A DNA stretch of 13,447 bases from Rhodobacteraceae bacterium UBA7436 (GCA_002478745.1 DLQI01000060.1:1-13447), one strand, 5' to 3'; positions 1 through 6,679 are shown, counted from the first letter of the stretch. Translations and numbers: made by a program. The notes: generated by a model not told the origin, from the sequence alone.

Positions 1-1
1 C

Positions 2-640
2 CCAGTTATATCTCCAATGCGCTTTGGCGAAGACGCCGTCGAAGTGGTCTATGAATGCATCAAACATAACATCCCAATGTCGTGCATCACCGCAGCCCAA
101 GCGGGGGCGACAGCCCCTGCAACAATGGCAGGTTTCCTTGCCCAATCGTTAGCCGAAACACTGGCCAGCCTTGTGATGGTCAATGTGATTTCTCCAGGTT
201 TCCCGATGGTGTTTTCCAACTGGCCCTTGGTCATCGATCTACGCAGCGGAGCATTTGCAGGTGGTGGGGGCGAAACGACATTACTCAATGCCGCTTCTGC
301 CCAGCTTTCAAATTGGCTTGGTCTGCCGTCAGGTGTGGCGTGTTCCATGACGGATGCCAAAGCGATCGATGCGCAATACGGTGTTGAAAAAGGGATGACC
401 AGTTTGGCCGCTGCCCTTGCTGGCGGGAACCTGATCTACGAAAGTTCCGGCATGACGGCTGCGCTGCTGGGGGCCAGTTTTGAGGCGTTCATTTTGGACG
501 ATGAAATGCACGCCATGACATACCGCACTTTACGCGGTGTTGAAGTGTCTGAGGAAAACCTAGGCTTTGATGCCATATGCGCGGCCATCCTTGGAGACGG
601 TCACTTCCTTGGTGCGGATCATACCTACAAAGCGATGTAA
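2..640 (+). CDS. MttB-family trimethylamine/betaine:corrinoid methyltransferase, 5' partial and prematurely stopped
   Basis: The reading frame is open from the left edge (V-I-S-P precedes the first internal Met at base 17), so the gene begins outside the window. The visible 212 codons match the C-terminal half of MttB-family proteins, which transfer a methyl group from a methylated amine or betaine to a cognate corrinoid protein in the cytoplasm. Recognisable stretches are the barrel segment with AAQAGATAPAT and the GGGGETT region. The frame ends at TAA 638-640, directly after H-T-Y-K-A-M, a point where family members normally continue with (E/Q)RDYxYP. That continuation is present just downstream in the same frame, so this gene appears to be interrupted by a point mutation. 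There is no UAG codon here, and pyrrolysine is not expected in this bacterial lineage. The substrate cannot be told from this fragment; whether the product is active is unknown. Confidence 0.85.
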   Translation, partial: PVISPMRFGEDAVEVVYECIKHNIPMSCITAAQAGATAPATMAGFLAQSLAETLASLVMVNVISPGFPMVFSNWPLVIDLRSGAFAGGGGETTLLNAASAQLSNWLGLPSGVACSMTDAKAIDAQYGVEKGMTSLAAALAGGNLIYESSGMTAALLGASFEAFILDDEMHAMTYRTLRGVEVSEENLGFDAICAAILGDGHFLGADHTYKAM

Positions 641-826
641 CGCGATTACCACTACCCCAAGCTGGCAGACCGCGATCAACCCCGCACATGGGAAGAGAAC
701 GGCGCGCTGCATGCATGGGACCGCGCCAAAACGAAAGCCCAAGAGATATTGGATCGCCATCACCCTGAATACCTTAATGCCGATCAAGACGCCCAAATCA
801 GGGCTGCATTTAAAATCGTCGACTAG
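641..826 (+). pseudogene. In-frame C-terminal remainder of the MttB-family gene after the premature stop
   Basis: Reading on from the TAA at 638-640 in the same frame gives 61 codons, starting RDYHYPKLADRDQPRTWEE and ending at TAG 824-826. This matches the usual MttB-family C-terminus: an RDYxYP element, then a D-R-x-x-P-x-x-W patch, then a helix with A-x-E-I-L-x-x-H-x-P. There is no frameshift and the amino-acid pattern is undamaged, so a single base change in one codon (for example CAA or GAA to TAA) explains the break. No Shine-Dalgarno or suitable start codon was seen for independent translation. It could be a recent nonsense mutation, a sequencing error, or a readthrough site; the sequence alone does not decide. 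Confidence 0.75.
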
Positions 827-933
827 TCGTAATCGTCCGATTGCGTCATTGCGAATTGATAATGCCCAAACAACTTTGTAGCACTTGTTCAACGCAGCAC
901 GCGGGCGGATGCCCCAGCCCAAAGGACAAGCCC

Positions 934-2127
934 ATGACCGATTTCATTAAAACCCGCGCAATGTTCCACATTCCCGAAGGAATGACATACCTCAATGGCA
1001 ACTCATTGGGGCCAATGCCGCGCGGTTGTGAGGCTTCAATCGTGAACTTCCTAAATGACGAATGGAAGACGGAGTTGATCAAAGGGTGGAACACCAAGGG
1101 GTGGTTTACACAGACCAACACCATCGGCGACCGCGTGGGCAAATTGATTGGCGCGCCAGAGGGGACAACCGTTTTGGGCGACACATTGTCGATCAAAGTA
1201 TTTCAGGCGGTTGCGGCGGGTCTTGCGCTGGTTCCGGATCGTCGTGTGATCCTGTCCGACAGCGGAAACTTCCCCACCGACCTGTATATGGTCGAAGGGC
1301 TGATGAAGCTAAAGAATGATGGCTACGACCTGCGCACGCCTGATCCATTGGACGTTATGGCGCAGATCGATGAAACAGTCGCCGTGGTCATGCTAACCGA
1401 GGTAGATTACCGCACCGGCTACAAACACGACATGGCACAGATCATCGCCAAGGCACATTCTGTTGGCGCAGTCGTTGTTTGGGATTTGGCACACTCAGCA
1501 GGTGCCGTGCCTGTAGATGTTATCGCAGCAGATGCTGATTTTGCGATTGGTTGTACTTATAAGTTCCTCAACGGTGGTCCCGGTGCCCCCGCATTCATCT
1601 ATGTCGCTAAACGCCTTCACAACGATGTTGAGCCAGCCCTAGCAGGATGGCACGGCCACGCCGCCCCATTCGCATTTGATCTGTCATACCGCCCAGCAGA
1701 AAATATCGAACGCTTGCGTATTGGCACACCGTCCATTGCAGCCTTCAGCCTGCTGTCTGCAGCCCTAGACGTGTGGGACCACGCAGACATGAATGATGTA
1801 CGCGCGCGCTCAATCGAATTGTCAGAGCTGTTCATCGCAGAGGTCGAAAAGCGTTGTCCGGGCGTGGCCCTTGCCAGCCCACGCAATGCGGATCAGCGCG
1901 GCAGCCACGTGTCATTTGAATTCGAACATGGGTTTGCATGCATGCAGGCACTAATCGCAGAAAAGGTAATTGGAGACTTCCGCGCGCCCAACATCATGCG
2001 CTTTGGCATTGCGCCACTGTTCAATGACGAAAACGATATCATGCGCGCTGTTTCGAAACTTGAAGACATCTTAAACAACGAAACGTGGAAAGAAGAGCGC
2101 TTTCAGCAGCGTGGTTTGGTCACCTAA
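934..2127 (+). CDS. kynU: Kynureninase (PLP-dependent)
   Basis: A 397-residue cytoplasmic pyridoxal-phosphate enzyme that hydrolyses L-kynurenine (or 3-hydroxykynurenine) to anthranilate (or 3-hydroxyanthranilate) plus alanine in tryptophan breakdown. The fold-type I signature is clear: N-terminal YLNGNSLGPMP (about residues 13-23), an acidic WDLAHSAGAVP segment, and the Schiff-base lysine K210 in CTYKFLNGGPGAP. The length fits the family (about 400-420). The ATG at 934 is chosen because AAAGGA at 921-926 sits 7 bases before it and the family N-terminus begins there; an in-frame start at 841 would add 31 residues with no family match. No kynA or kynB is in the window. It shares its strand with the broken mttB-like gene 107 bp upstream and converges on the minus-strand BKACE gene. 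Confidence 0.95.
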   Translation: MTDFIKTRAMFHIPEGMTYLNGNSLGPMPRGCEASIVNFLNDEWKTELIKGWNTKGWFTQTNTIGDRVGKLIGAPEGTTVLGDTLSIKVFQAVAAGLALVPDRRVILSDSGNFPTDLYMVEGLMKLKNDGYDLRTPDPLDVMAQIDETVAVVMLTEVDYRTGYKHDMAQIIAKAHSVGAVVVWDLAHSAGAVPVDVIAADADFAIGCTYKFLNGGPGAPAFIYVAKRLHNDVEPALAGWHGHAAPFAFDLSYRPAENIERLRIGTPSIAAFSLLSAALDVWDHADMNDVRARSIELSELFIAEVEKRCPGVALASPRNADQRGSHVSFEFEHGFACMQALIAEKVIGDFRAPNIMRFGIAPLFNDENDIMRAVSKLEDILNNETWKEERFQQRGLVT

Positions 2128-2136
2128 GCGACCAAA
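2115..2136. terminator. Candidate stem-loop between convergent kynU and BKACE genes
   Basis: TTTGGTC at 2115-2121 and GACCAAA at 2130-2136 form a perfect 7-bp inverted repeat with an 8-base loop. It contains the kynU stop codon and fills the 11-bp gap between the two convergent stop codons. Neither strand shows a proper U-tract after the stem, so intrinsic termination is doubtful. Confidence 0.3.
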
Positions 2137-2138
2137 AA

Positions 2139-2972
2139 CTAAAGGCCTAGCAGCGCGCGAGCTTCAAGTGGTGTTGCCACAGGGCGTTCATAACGCGCAC
2201 AAACGTCTGCAGCACGCGCGATCAATGCCGCATTCGACGGCGCAAGCGTTTCACGATTTAGGCGCACGTTGTCTTCCAATCCAGCGCGCGTATGGCCACC
2301 CGCCGCAATTGCCCACTCATTCACAACGATCTGGTTTGGCCCGATCCCCGCAGCGCACCAAGGTGCATTCGGGGCGCGGTCTGCCATCATCTTTACGTAA
2401 AAATCAAAGACCGTTTTATCCGCAGGCATCGCGTTTTTCACACCCATAACGAATTGAATGTACAAACGATTATGAATCAAACCTGCCTGCTCCATCTCAA
2501 TCGCTTTTAAGATGTGGCTCAGATCAAACGCTTCGATCTCAGGCATAACTTCATACTTCACCATTTCAGCTGCCAACCACGACACCAGCTGAGGTGGGTT
2601 TTCATAAACCCGTGTTGGGAAATTGTTTGAGCCAACAGACAAGGATGCCATGTCGGGCCGCAAAGACAACATGCCGCCACGCTCTTGCCCTGCACCAGAA
2701 CGGCCGCCTGTCGAGAACTGGATGATGACGTCAGGACAATGTTTCTTTAACCCCTCCTGCAGCTCTGCAAATTTTTCCGGGTCGCTGCTGGGTGTTTCGT
2801 CAGCATTACGCACGTGGGCATGGATAATGCTGGCCCCTGCTTCCACAGCGGCATGACTGCTTTCTATCTGTTCAGAAATGCTGATTGGTACAGCAGGGTT
2901 AGCTGCCTTCGTTGGCACCGACCCTGTGATTGCACAGCATAGGATGCAGGGTTTTCCAGCAACTTCAGACAT
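2139..2972 (-). CDS. Beta-keto acid cleavage enzyme (BKACE, DUF849; annotated as 3-keto-5-aminohexanoate cleavage protein)
   Basis: A 277-residue TIM-barrel, metal-dependent enzyme family that condenses a beta-keto acid with acetyl-CoA and cleaves it to acetoacetate and a new acyl-CoA. Visible family features are the N-terminal AITGS segment, the HAH metal pair (H51, H53 in HAHVR), a FSTGG strand, and the C-terminal GGHTRAGLEDN block, which carries the expected metal and catalytic residues R229, E233 and D234. The ATG at 2972 is preferred: it overlaps the pcaG stop by 8 bp and the family N-terminus starts here. A GTG at 2996 would add 8 residues without a better ribosome site. It is last in the rhodanese-pcaH-pcaG-BKACE unit. 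The true substrate is unknown; its position behind pcaG hints at an intermediate of aromatic-acid breakdown such as 3-oxoadipate, but this is inference. Confidence 0.88.
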   Translation of the reverse strand: MSEVAGKPCILCCAITGSVPTKAANPAVPISISEQIESSHAAVEAGASIIHAHVRNADETPSSDPEKFAELQEGLKKHCPDVIIQFSTGGRSGAGQERGGMLSLRPDMASLSVGSNNFPTRVYENPPQLVSWLAAEMVKYEVMPEIEAFDLSHILKAIEMEQAGLIHNRLYIQFVMGVKNAMPADKTVFDFYVKMMADRAPNAPWCAAGIGPNQIVVNEWAIAAGGHTRAGLEDNVRLNRETLAPSNAALIARAADVCARYERPVATPLEARALLGL

Positions 2973-3528
2973 CAAAGAACACCGTTTCGTTTTCACCTTG
3001 AAGGTGGATATCCAATTGATATCCGTTTGAACCTTTTTGCGCGATCAACGTCGTGCGACGTGTCGGCTCAATCATAGACAATATTGGATCATCTTCAGCC
3101 ACGCTGTCCGAGAAGTAAGCCCGCGTATGCAGCCCTACATTGATCCCACGCGCAACAATCCACAATGCAAGATGCGGGGACTGCAAAGTGCCATTTTGAT
3201 CAATGACGGCACCGGGCATGACAGTCTCGATCACAAACTCACCTGTTTCAGCATGGGTTGGTGCGCGGCCAAACCCTGTGCCATTTGTGTGAAACTGGCC
3301 AGCGCCATCAGGCTGCCAAATCTCAACCAAACCATCCAGAACAGGGTCACCCACCCCATCGATAATGCGGCCACGAACAATAATAGGATCGCCCGCCAAA
3401 CCGGCTCGCAAACTTGTGCCCAGTTGACTGTGATAGCCGCGTTCAAGCCCTGCAAACTCTGGGACGCAACCGATGTGAACATATGGGCCCGCAGTTTGGG
3501 ACGCGCTTTCTGGTAGCTTCGCCATCAT
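2965..3528 (-). CDS. pcaG: Protocatechuate 3,4-dioxygenase, alpha subunit
   Basis: A 187-residue non-catalytic partner of PcaH in the intradiol dioxygenase that opens protocatechuate to 3-carboxy-cis,cis-muconate. The signature QTAGPYVHIG lies at residues 11-20, followed by the beta-sandwich core with IVRGRIIDG and D-G-x-V-E-I-W-Q-P. The iron ligands of the beta subunit are not all present, as expected for the alpha chain. Two adjacent ATG codons (3528 and 3525) follow a GGAGGG ribosome site; the first overlaps the pcaH stop by 4 bp (ATGA), and the second has a more usual spacing. Either start is possible. The 3' end overlaps the BKACE start by 8 bp, so the genes are probably translated in a coupled way. 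Confidence 0.95.
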   Translation of the reverse strand: MMAKLPESASQTAGPYVHIGCVPEFAGLERGYHSQLGTSLRAGLAGDPIIVRGRIIDGVGDPVLDGLVEIWQPDGAGQFHTNGTGFGRAPTHAETGEFVIETVMPGAVIDQNGTLQSPHLALWIVARGINVGLHTRAYFSDSVAEDDPILSMIEPTRRTTLIAQKGSNGYQLDIHLQGENETVFFDV

Positions 3529-4253
3529 GTGCCCTCCAACTGGTTTTCAAACAAAGTCGCACCGCGTCCACGCAACACGATATCAAAGCGGAAGGCCCGA
3601 ATATCCATCGGCACCGTGGCCTCCATATCCAAACGCGCCGTCAATCGATCAATAGCCGCAGCATCAGGGATCGCTTGGGCAATCGGGCAAAGCGCAATGT
3701 GGGGGTCGCCCTCAAAATACATCTGCGTGATCAAGCGTTGGGAAAAAGCCATGCCAAAGACAGAAAAGTGGATATGCGCTGGCCGCCAATCGTTGCCGCC
3801 ATTGGGCCAAGGATAGGCTCCAGGCTGAACCGTACGGAATGAGTAGCTGCCATCTTCACCGGTGATCACACGACCACAACCACCAAAGTTAGGATCAAGC
3901 GGCGCAAGGTAGGCATCCTTCTTATGGCGATAACGTCCACCTGCATTCGCTTGCCAGACCTCAATCAGGGCGTTCGGCACAGGTCGACCATCGCCATCAC
4001 GCAAAACACCGTGCACCAGAATGCGTGGGCCAATTGCTGACCCGCCATCAACCGCGTGGTTGATCAAAAGATCATGATCGTTTGGACCCAAAATATCATG
4101 CCCGAATGTTGGTCCCGTCGCCTCAGCCATCGTTGTCGCGAAACCAATCGGTTTGTGGATTGGGCCACGGCTTAGGCTGGAGCGGTAATCAGGAGCAATG
4201 CGCGGTGGATGCAGCGAGAAGTCGCGTGGGGCTATATCGGTAAGTTTGCTCAT
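3525..4253 (-). CDS. pcaH: Protocatechuate 3,4-dioxygenase, beta subunit
   Basis: A 242-residue catalytic subunit that binds the non-haem Fe(III) and performs intradiol cleavage of protocatechuate in the beta-ketoadipate pathway. All four expected iron ligands can be placed: Y108 in GGRYRHK, Y147 in GAYPW, and H160 and H162 in WRPAHIHFS. R157, next to the first histidine, is the conserved active-site arginine. The length and the N-terminal P-P-x-x-x-P-D-Y-R-S-S motif fit PcaH. The start ATG overlaps the upstream rhodanese stop by 4 bp (ATGA), with an AGGA 8 bases upstream inside that gene. No pcaQ regulator, pcaB, pcaC or pcaD lies in the window, so the rest of the pathway must be encoded elsewhere or lie beyond the left edge. 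Confidence 0.97.
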   Translation of the reverse strand: MSKLTDIAPRDFSLHPPRIAPDYRSSLSRGPIHKPIGFATTMAEATGPTFGHDILGPNDHDLLINHAVDGGSAIGPRILVHGVLRDGDGRPVPNALIEVWQANAGGRYRHKKDAYLAPLDPNFGGCGRVITGEDGSYSFRTVQPGAYPWPNGGNDWRPAHIHFSVFGMAFSQRLITQMYFEGDPHIALCPIAQAIPDAAAIDRLTARLDMEATVPMDIRAFRFDIVLRGRGATLFENQLEGT

Positions 4254-4660
4254 TTCGCAGTTCCTGCTTTAGGCGTTGGTATCTCAACTGGACCGCCCTG
4301 TTCTGCCCACGTTGAAAAACCTTCTTTCAAATGCGCCGCTTCAAATCCCATGTCTTGGAGGGTGGCTGTTGTAATCGCAGAGCGCCAGCCAGATGCGCAA
4401 TGGAAGACAAAGGTTTTATCTTCACCAAAGATCGGTTTGAAATAGGGGCTATCGGGATCCACCCAAAACTCGATCATGCCGCGCGGGGCGTGAAAGCTGC
4501 CTGGAATGTGGCTACGTTGGCGCTCACGAATGTCACGGATATCGACGACGATCACTGACGGGTCATCCAACATTGCAATCAGCTCTGGTGTCTCAATTTC
4601 TTTGATGCGTGCGCGCGCAGAAGCAACCATGTCAGCCGATGAGATCTTTAATTTAGGCAT
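4250..4660 (-). CDS. Rhodanese-like domain protein, first gene of the pcaHG-BKACE unit
   Basis: A 136-residue single-domain rhodanese (sulfurtransferase fold). Seen in the sequence: the V-V-D-I-R-D-x-x-E-R motif at about residues 38-47, H-I-P-G-S at 51-55, and the active-site loop CASGWRS with the catalytic Cys at C88. The Cys is intact, so persulfide chemistry is possible. There is no signal peptide or membrane segment, so it is probably cytoplasmic. It overlaps pcaH by 4 bp and sits 64 bp downstream of the cobQ stop on the same strand, so it either starts its own transcript or is read through from cobQ. Its role beside protocatechuate dioxygenase is unknown. Supplying sulfur for an iron-sulfur protein or handling a toxic by-product are only guesses. 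Confidence 0.88.
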   Translation of the reverse strand: MPKLKISSADMVASARARIKEIETPELIAMLDDPSVIVVDIRDIRERQRSHIPGSFHAPRGMIEFWVDPDSPYFKPIFGEDKTFVFHCASGWRSAITTATLQDMGFEAAHLKEGFSTWAEQGGPVEIPTPKAGTAK

Positions 4661-4724
4661 TCATTGGTCTTTCAAAGATTGTATTTTCTGAACGATGGCA
4701 TGGTGCCAATCAAACGGCAAGTTT

Positions 4725-6167
4725 CTAACTCGCAGCTTGCAGTATTCCCTCAACATCCAAAAAAGTCTCAACGTGATCGGCTAAGTCGTCCAGAGCCTGC
4801 TCAACGCCTGAACTGTAACTGCCCGACGCAGTCACACCTAAACTATTTAGAAATGCAACGCGCCAAGCATCATTGCTGAACATCCCATGCAGGTAGCTGC
4901 CCATGACACGCCCATCACTGGATTGTGCCCCCTCGGGTTGACCGTCAACATGCGCAAAAGGACGCGCATTATCAGGTCCCTCAGTTCGCCCGATGTGGAT
5001 CTCATATCCCTCAAACGGCAACTCTGTATCAACGTGCACAGCATGAACAGAAGTTAAGCGTTTATCGCCCGTCATCTGCGTGACAACATCCAACAAACCA
5101 AGGCCGGCACTATCCCCTGAAGTCCCTTCGATCCCGTCAGGGTCGCTGATCACCTGGCCCAGCATTTGGTAACCGCCACAAATACCCAACACATGACCGC
5201 CGCGCCGATGGTGCGCGGCCAAATCCACATCCCAGCCTTGCGCGCGCAGGTAAGCAAGATCGCCGCGGGTTGATTTACTGCCCGGTACGATAACCAGATC
5301 AGCGTCAGCAGGAATGACGTCGCCAGCCTTCAACATCACAAGTGATACATTTGGTTCTTGGGCCAATGGGTCCATATCATCAAAGTTCGCGATGCGTGAG
5401 AGGGTCAAACAAACCACTTTGAATGTGCCGTCCTGCGGACCTGATGAAATATCAAGCGCATCTTCGGCAGGGAGACGCCAAGCATCCTTGAACCACGGCA
5501 CAACTCCAAAACCACGCCAACCCGTGCGATCGCTAATCATTTCGTATCCGTCATCAAACAGGCTGGGGTCACCGCGAAACTTATTGATCATGAAACCAAC
5601 AACACGGCCATTGTCTTCAGAATCCATGACCGCTTGTGTGCCGACAACTTGGGCGATTACGCCACCTCGATCGATGTCTCCACACAAGATCACAGGTACA
5701 TTCGCCGCCTCAGCAAAACCCATATTGGCGATATCACCTACCCGTAGGTTGATTTCGGCAGGACTGCCTGCACCTTCGACAATGACCAGATCATATTGAG
5801 ATTTGAGGCGCTTAAAACTCTCTAAGACCGAGACCATAAGTGTTTGTTTTAACTTCGCATATTCACGCGCTTTGACAGTCGCAATGCGCTGACCCTGAAC
5901 AACAACTTGGGAGCCAACCTCGGACTCTGGCTTTAATAAAACGGGGTTCATATCTGTGTGTGGAAAAATCCCACAAGCCAAAGCCTGCAAGGCCTGTGCG
6001 CGTCCAATTTCGCCTCCATCCATAGTCACGGCAGCGTTGTTCGACATGTTCTGCGGCTTAAACGGCGCAACAGATAAACCACGTCTTTTAGCAGCACGAC
6101 ACAGGCCCGCGACAAGCATCGATTTCCCGACATTTGAACCAGTACCTTGGATCATTATTGACTTCAT
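4725..6167 (-). CDS. cobQ: Adenosylcobyric acid synthase (glutamine-hydrolysing)
   Basis: A 480-residue cytoplasmic enzyme that amidates four side-chain carboxylates (b, d, e, g) of adenosylcobyrinic acid a,c-diamide, using glutamine and ATP. The N-terminal synthetase domain opens with the P-loop GTGSNVGKS (residues 8-16) and continues with FKPQNMSNNAAVT, then E-G-A-G-S-P-A-E-I-N at about 131-140 and CGDIDRGG at 162-169. The C-terminal type I glutamine amidotransferase domain has its nucleophile at C330 in GICGGYQMLG and the catalytic His at H427 in GSYLHGMF. The length is standard. Start at ATG 6167, with GCGGA upstream as a modest ribosome site. No B12 riboswitch precedes it; repeats in 6198-6265 may hold its control elements. 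A decayed second cobQ 5' end lies at 6578-6625. Confidence 0.97.
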   Translation of the reverse strand: MKSIMIQGTGSNVGKSMLVAGLCRAAKRRGLSVAPFKPQNMSNNAAVTMDGGEIGRAQALQALACGIFPHTDMNPVLLKPESEVGSQVVVQGQRIATVKAREYAKLKQTLMVSVLESFKRLKSQYDLVIVEGAGSPAEINLRVGDIANMGFAEAANVPVILCGDIDRGGVIAQVVGTQAVMDSEDNGRVVGFMINKFRGDPSLFDDGYEMISDRTGWRGFGVVPWFKDAWRLPAEDALDISSGPQDGTFKVVCLTLSRIANFDDMDPLAQEPNVSLVMLKAGDVIPADADLVIVPGSKSTRGDLAYLRAQGWDVDLAAHHRRGGHVLGICGGYQMLGQVISDPDGIEGTSGDSAGLGLLDVVTQMTGDKRLTSVHAVHVDTELPFEGYEIHIGRTEGPDNARPFAHVDGQPEGAQSSDGRVMGSYLHGMFSNDAWRVAFLNSLGVTASGSYSSGVEQALDDLADHVETFLDVEGILQAAS

Positions 6168-6197
6168 TTTATTTCCGCTCGTTAGTCATTCGGTCAG

Positions 6198-6229
6198 CGC
6201 TTACCCTTGTATCAGGTTAACGCTTACCC
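6198..6229 (-). repeat. Direct repeat pair CGCTTACCC upstream of cobQ (candidate operator)
   Basis: CGCTTACCC occurs at 6198-6206 and again at 6221-6229, a repeat period of 23 bp (about two helical turns). On the cobQ coding strand this reads GGGTAAGCG twice, starting about 60 and 40 bp before the cobQ ATG. Exact repeats at helical spacing within a promoter region suggest a binding site for a dimeric regulator, but no known regulator motif was recognised. Confidence 0.4.
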
Positions 6230-6234
6230 ATTTC

Positions 6235-6257
6235 AACCTGTTTTAGAAAAACAGGTT
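6235..6257. promoter_or_regulatory. Perfect 10-bp inverted repeat in the cobQ / small-ORF divergent region
   Basis: AACCTGTTTT at 6235-6244 and AAAACAGGTT at 6248-6257 are exact reverse complements around a 3-base loop. CAGGTT also occurs at 6213-6218 and CAGGT at 6260-6264, so the same hexamer core appears four times in about 52 bp counting both strands. It could be an operator or an RNA hairpin. A T4 follows only on the plus strand, where no gene ends nearby, which argues against a terminator for either neighbour. Confidence 0.4.
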
Positions 6258-6341
6258 TTCAGGTAAAAAATGCATTAATGTATATGTAAACAAACAAAAA
6301 TATGTTACCTTTCTTCTTAATTACCAAAGCAGGAGTGGGGA

Positions 6342-6551
6342 ATGAACATTAGCATACCCAACATTTTCACCAAAGTAGTCACTGCAGCTTTGCTAGGATC
6401 AGCGGCGATTTGCGCCGCATCCTTTTTCATCACTGCACTTTCTTCTGTCAGCGCCATATATGGTTACGATCACCACTTCCAAGATCCGACTTGTCTGGTC
6501 ATCGCTGGCGGCATTGCTGTCGCTACCTCACTCGTGGCTTCCTTCGCCTAA
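6342..6551 (+). CDS. Small unrecognised membrane or exported protein
   Basis: A 69-residue protein of no family I recognise. A strong ribosome site (AGGAG, then TGGGGA before ATG 6342) supports the call. Hydrophobic segments lie at about residues 12-38 and 51-69, separated by a short polar stretch with Y-G-Y-D-H-H-F-Q-D-P. The first segment, after K11, could be a transmembrane helix or a signal peptide ending near S-V-S-A (residue 38); two membrane helices is the simpler reading. It is alone on its strand, divergent from cobQ across 174 AT-rich bases that hold the repeats described separately, and is followed at once by the cobQ relic. The function is unknown, and a spurious call cannot be ruled out. 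Confidence 0.55.
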   Translation: MNISIPNIFTKVVTAALLGSAAICAASFFITALSSVSAIYGYDHHFQDPTCLVIAGGIAVATSLVASFA

Positions 6552-6577
6552 AGCCCGAACTGACAGCATTCGAAAGA

Positions 6578-6625
6578 CATCGACTTCCTGACATTCGAGC
6601 CGGTGCATTGGGTCCTGATTGCTTT
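6578..6625 (-). pseudogene. Relic of a cobQ 5' end (P-loop region), decayed
   Basis: On the minus strand these 48 bases read KAIRTQCTGSNVRKSM, which aligns without gaps to cobQ residues 2-17 (KSIMIQGTGSNVGKSM): 11 of 16 residues and 36 of 48 bases match by hand count. Five codons differ only synonymously (K, I, T, G, S at third positions, plus a second K), which indicates a once-functional, diverged cobQ allele, while the non-synonymous changes hit otherwise invariant positions (M to R, I to T, two glycines to C and R of the P-loop). The start codon is lost and similarity stops after the KSM. It lies between the small membrane-protein gene and the end of the glycosyltransferase gene, in the same orientation as cobQ. 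Chance similarity is possible for so short a stretch but unlikely given the codon-level pattern. Confidence 0.6.
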
Positions 6626-6679
6626 GTTCAACTCATCACGCTTCTCGTCACTCAACGCACACCGCTGCGCACATCTTCG

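Noticed and set aside
638..640. The stop inside the MttB-family gene as a pyrrolysine codon
   Set aside because: Pyrrolysine is read from UAG, whereas this is TAA. It lies near the C-terminus, not at the mid-protein Pyl site of archaeal MttB.
841..933. Upstream in-frame start for kynureninase
   Set aside because: The 31 extra residues are cysteine-rich and unlike any kynureninase N-terminus, while ATG 934 has a well-placed AAAGGA.
4696..4708. Perfect palindrome TGGCA-TGG-TGCCA between cobQ and the rhodanese gene
   Set aside because: Only 5 bp per arm, with no T-run and no second copy seen. It could be an operator or chance, too little to call.
4661..4724. Search for a PcaQ-type LysR binding site before the rhodanese-pca unit
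   Set aside because: No ATAACC-N-GGTTAA-like dyad was found in the 64-bp gap, so no regulatory call was made.
6235..6257. The 10-bp inverted repeat as an intrinsic terminator
   Set aside because: On the minus strand no T-run follows the stem, and on the plus strand no gene ends upstream of it, so an operator or other role fits better.
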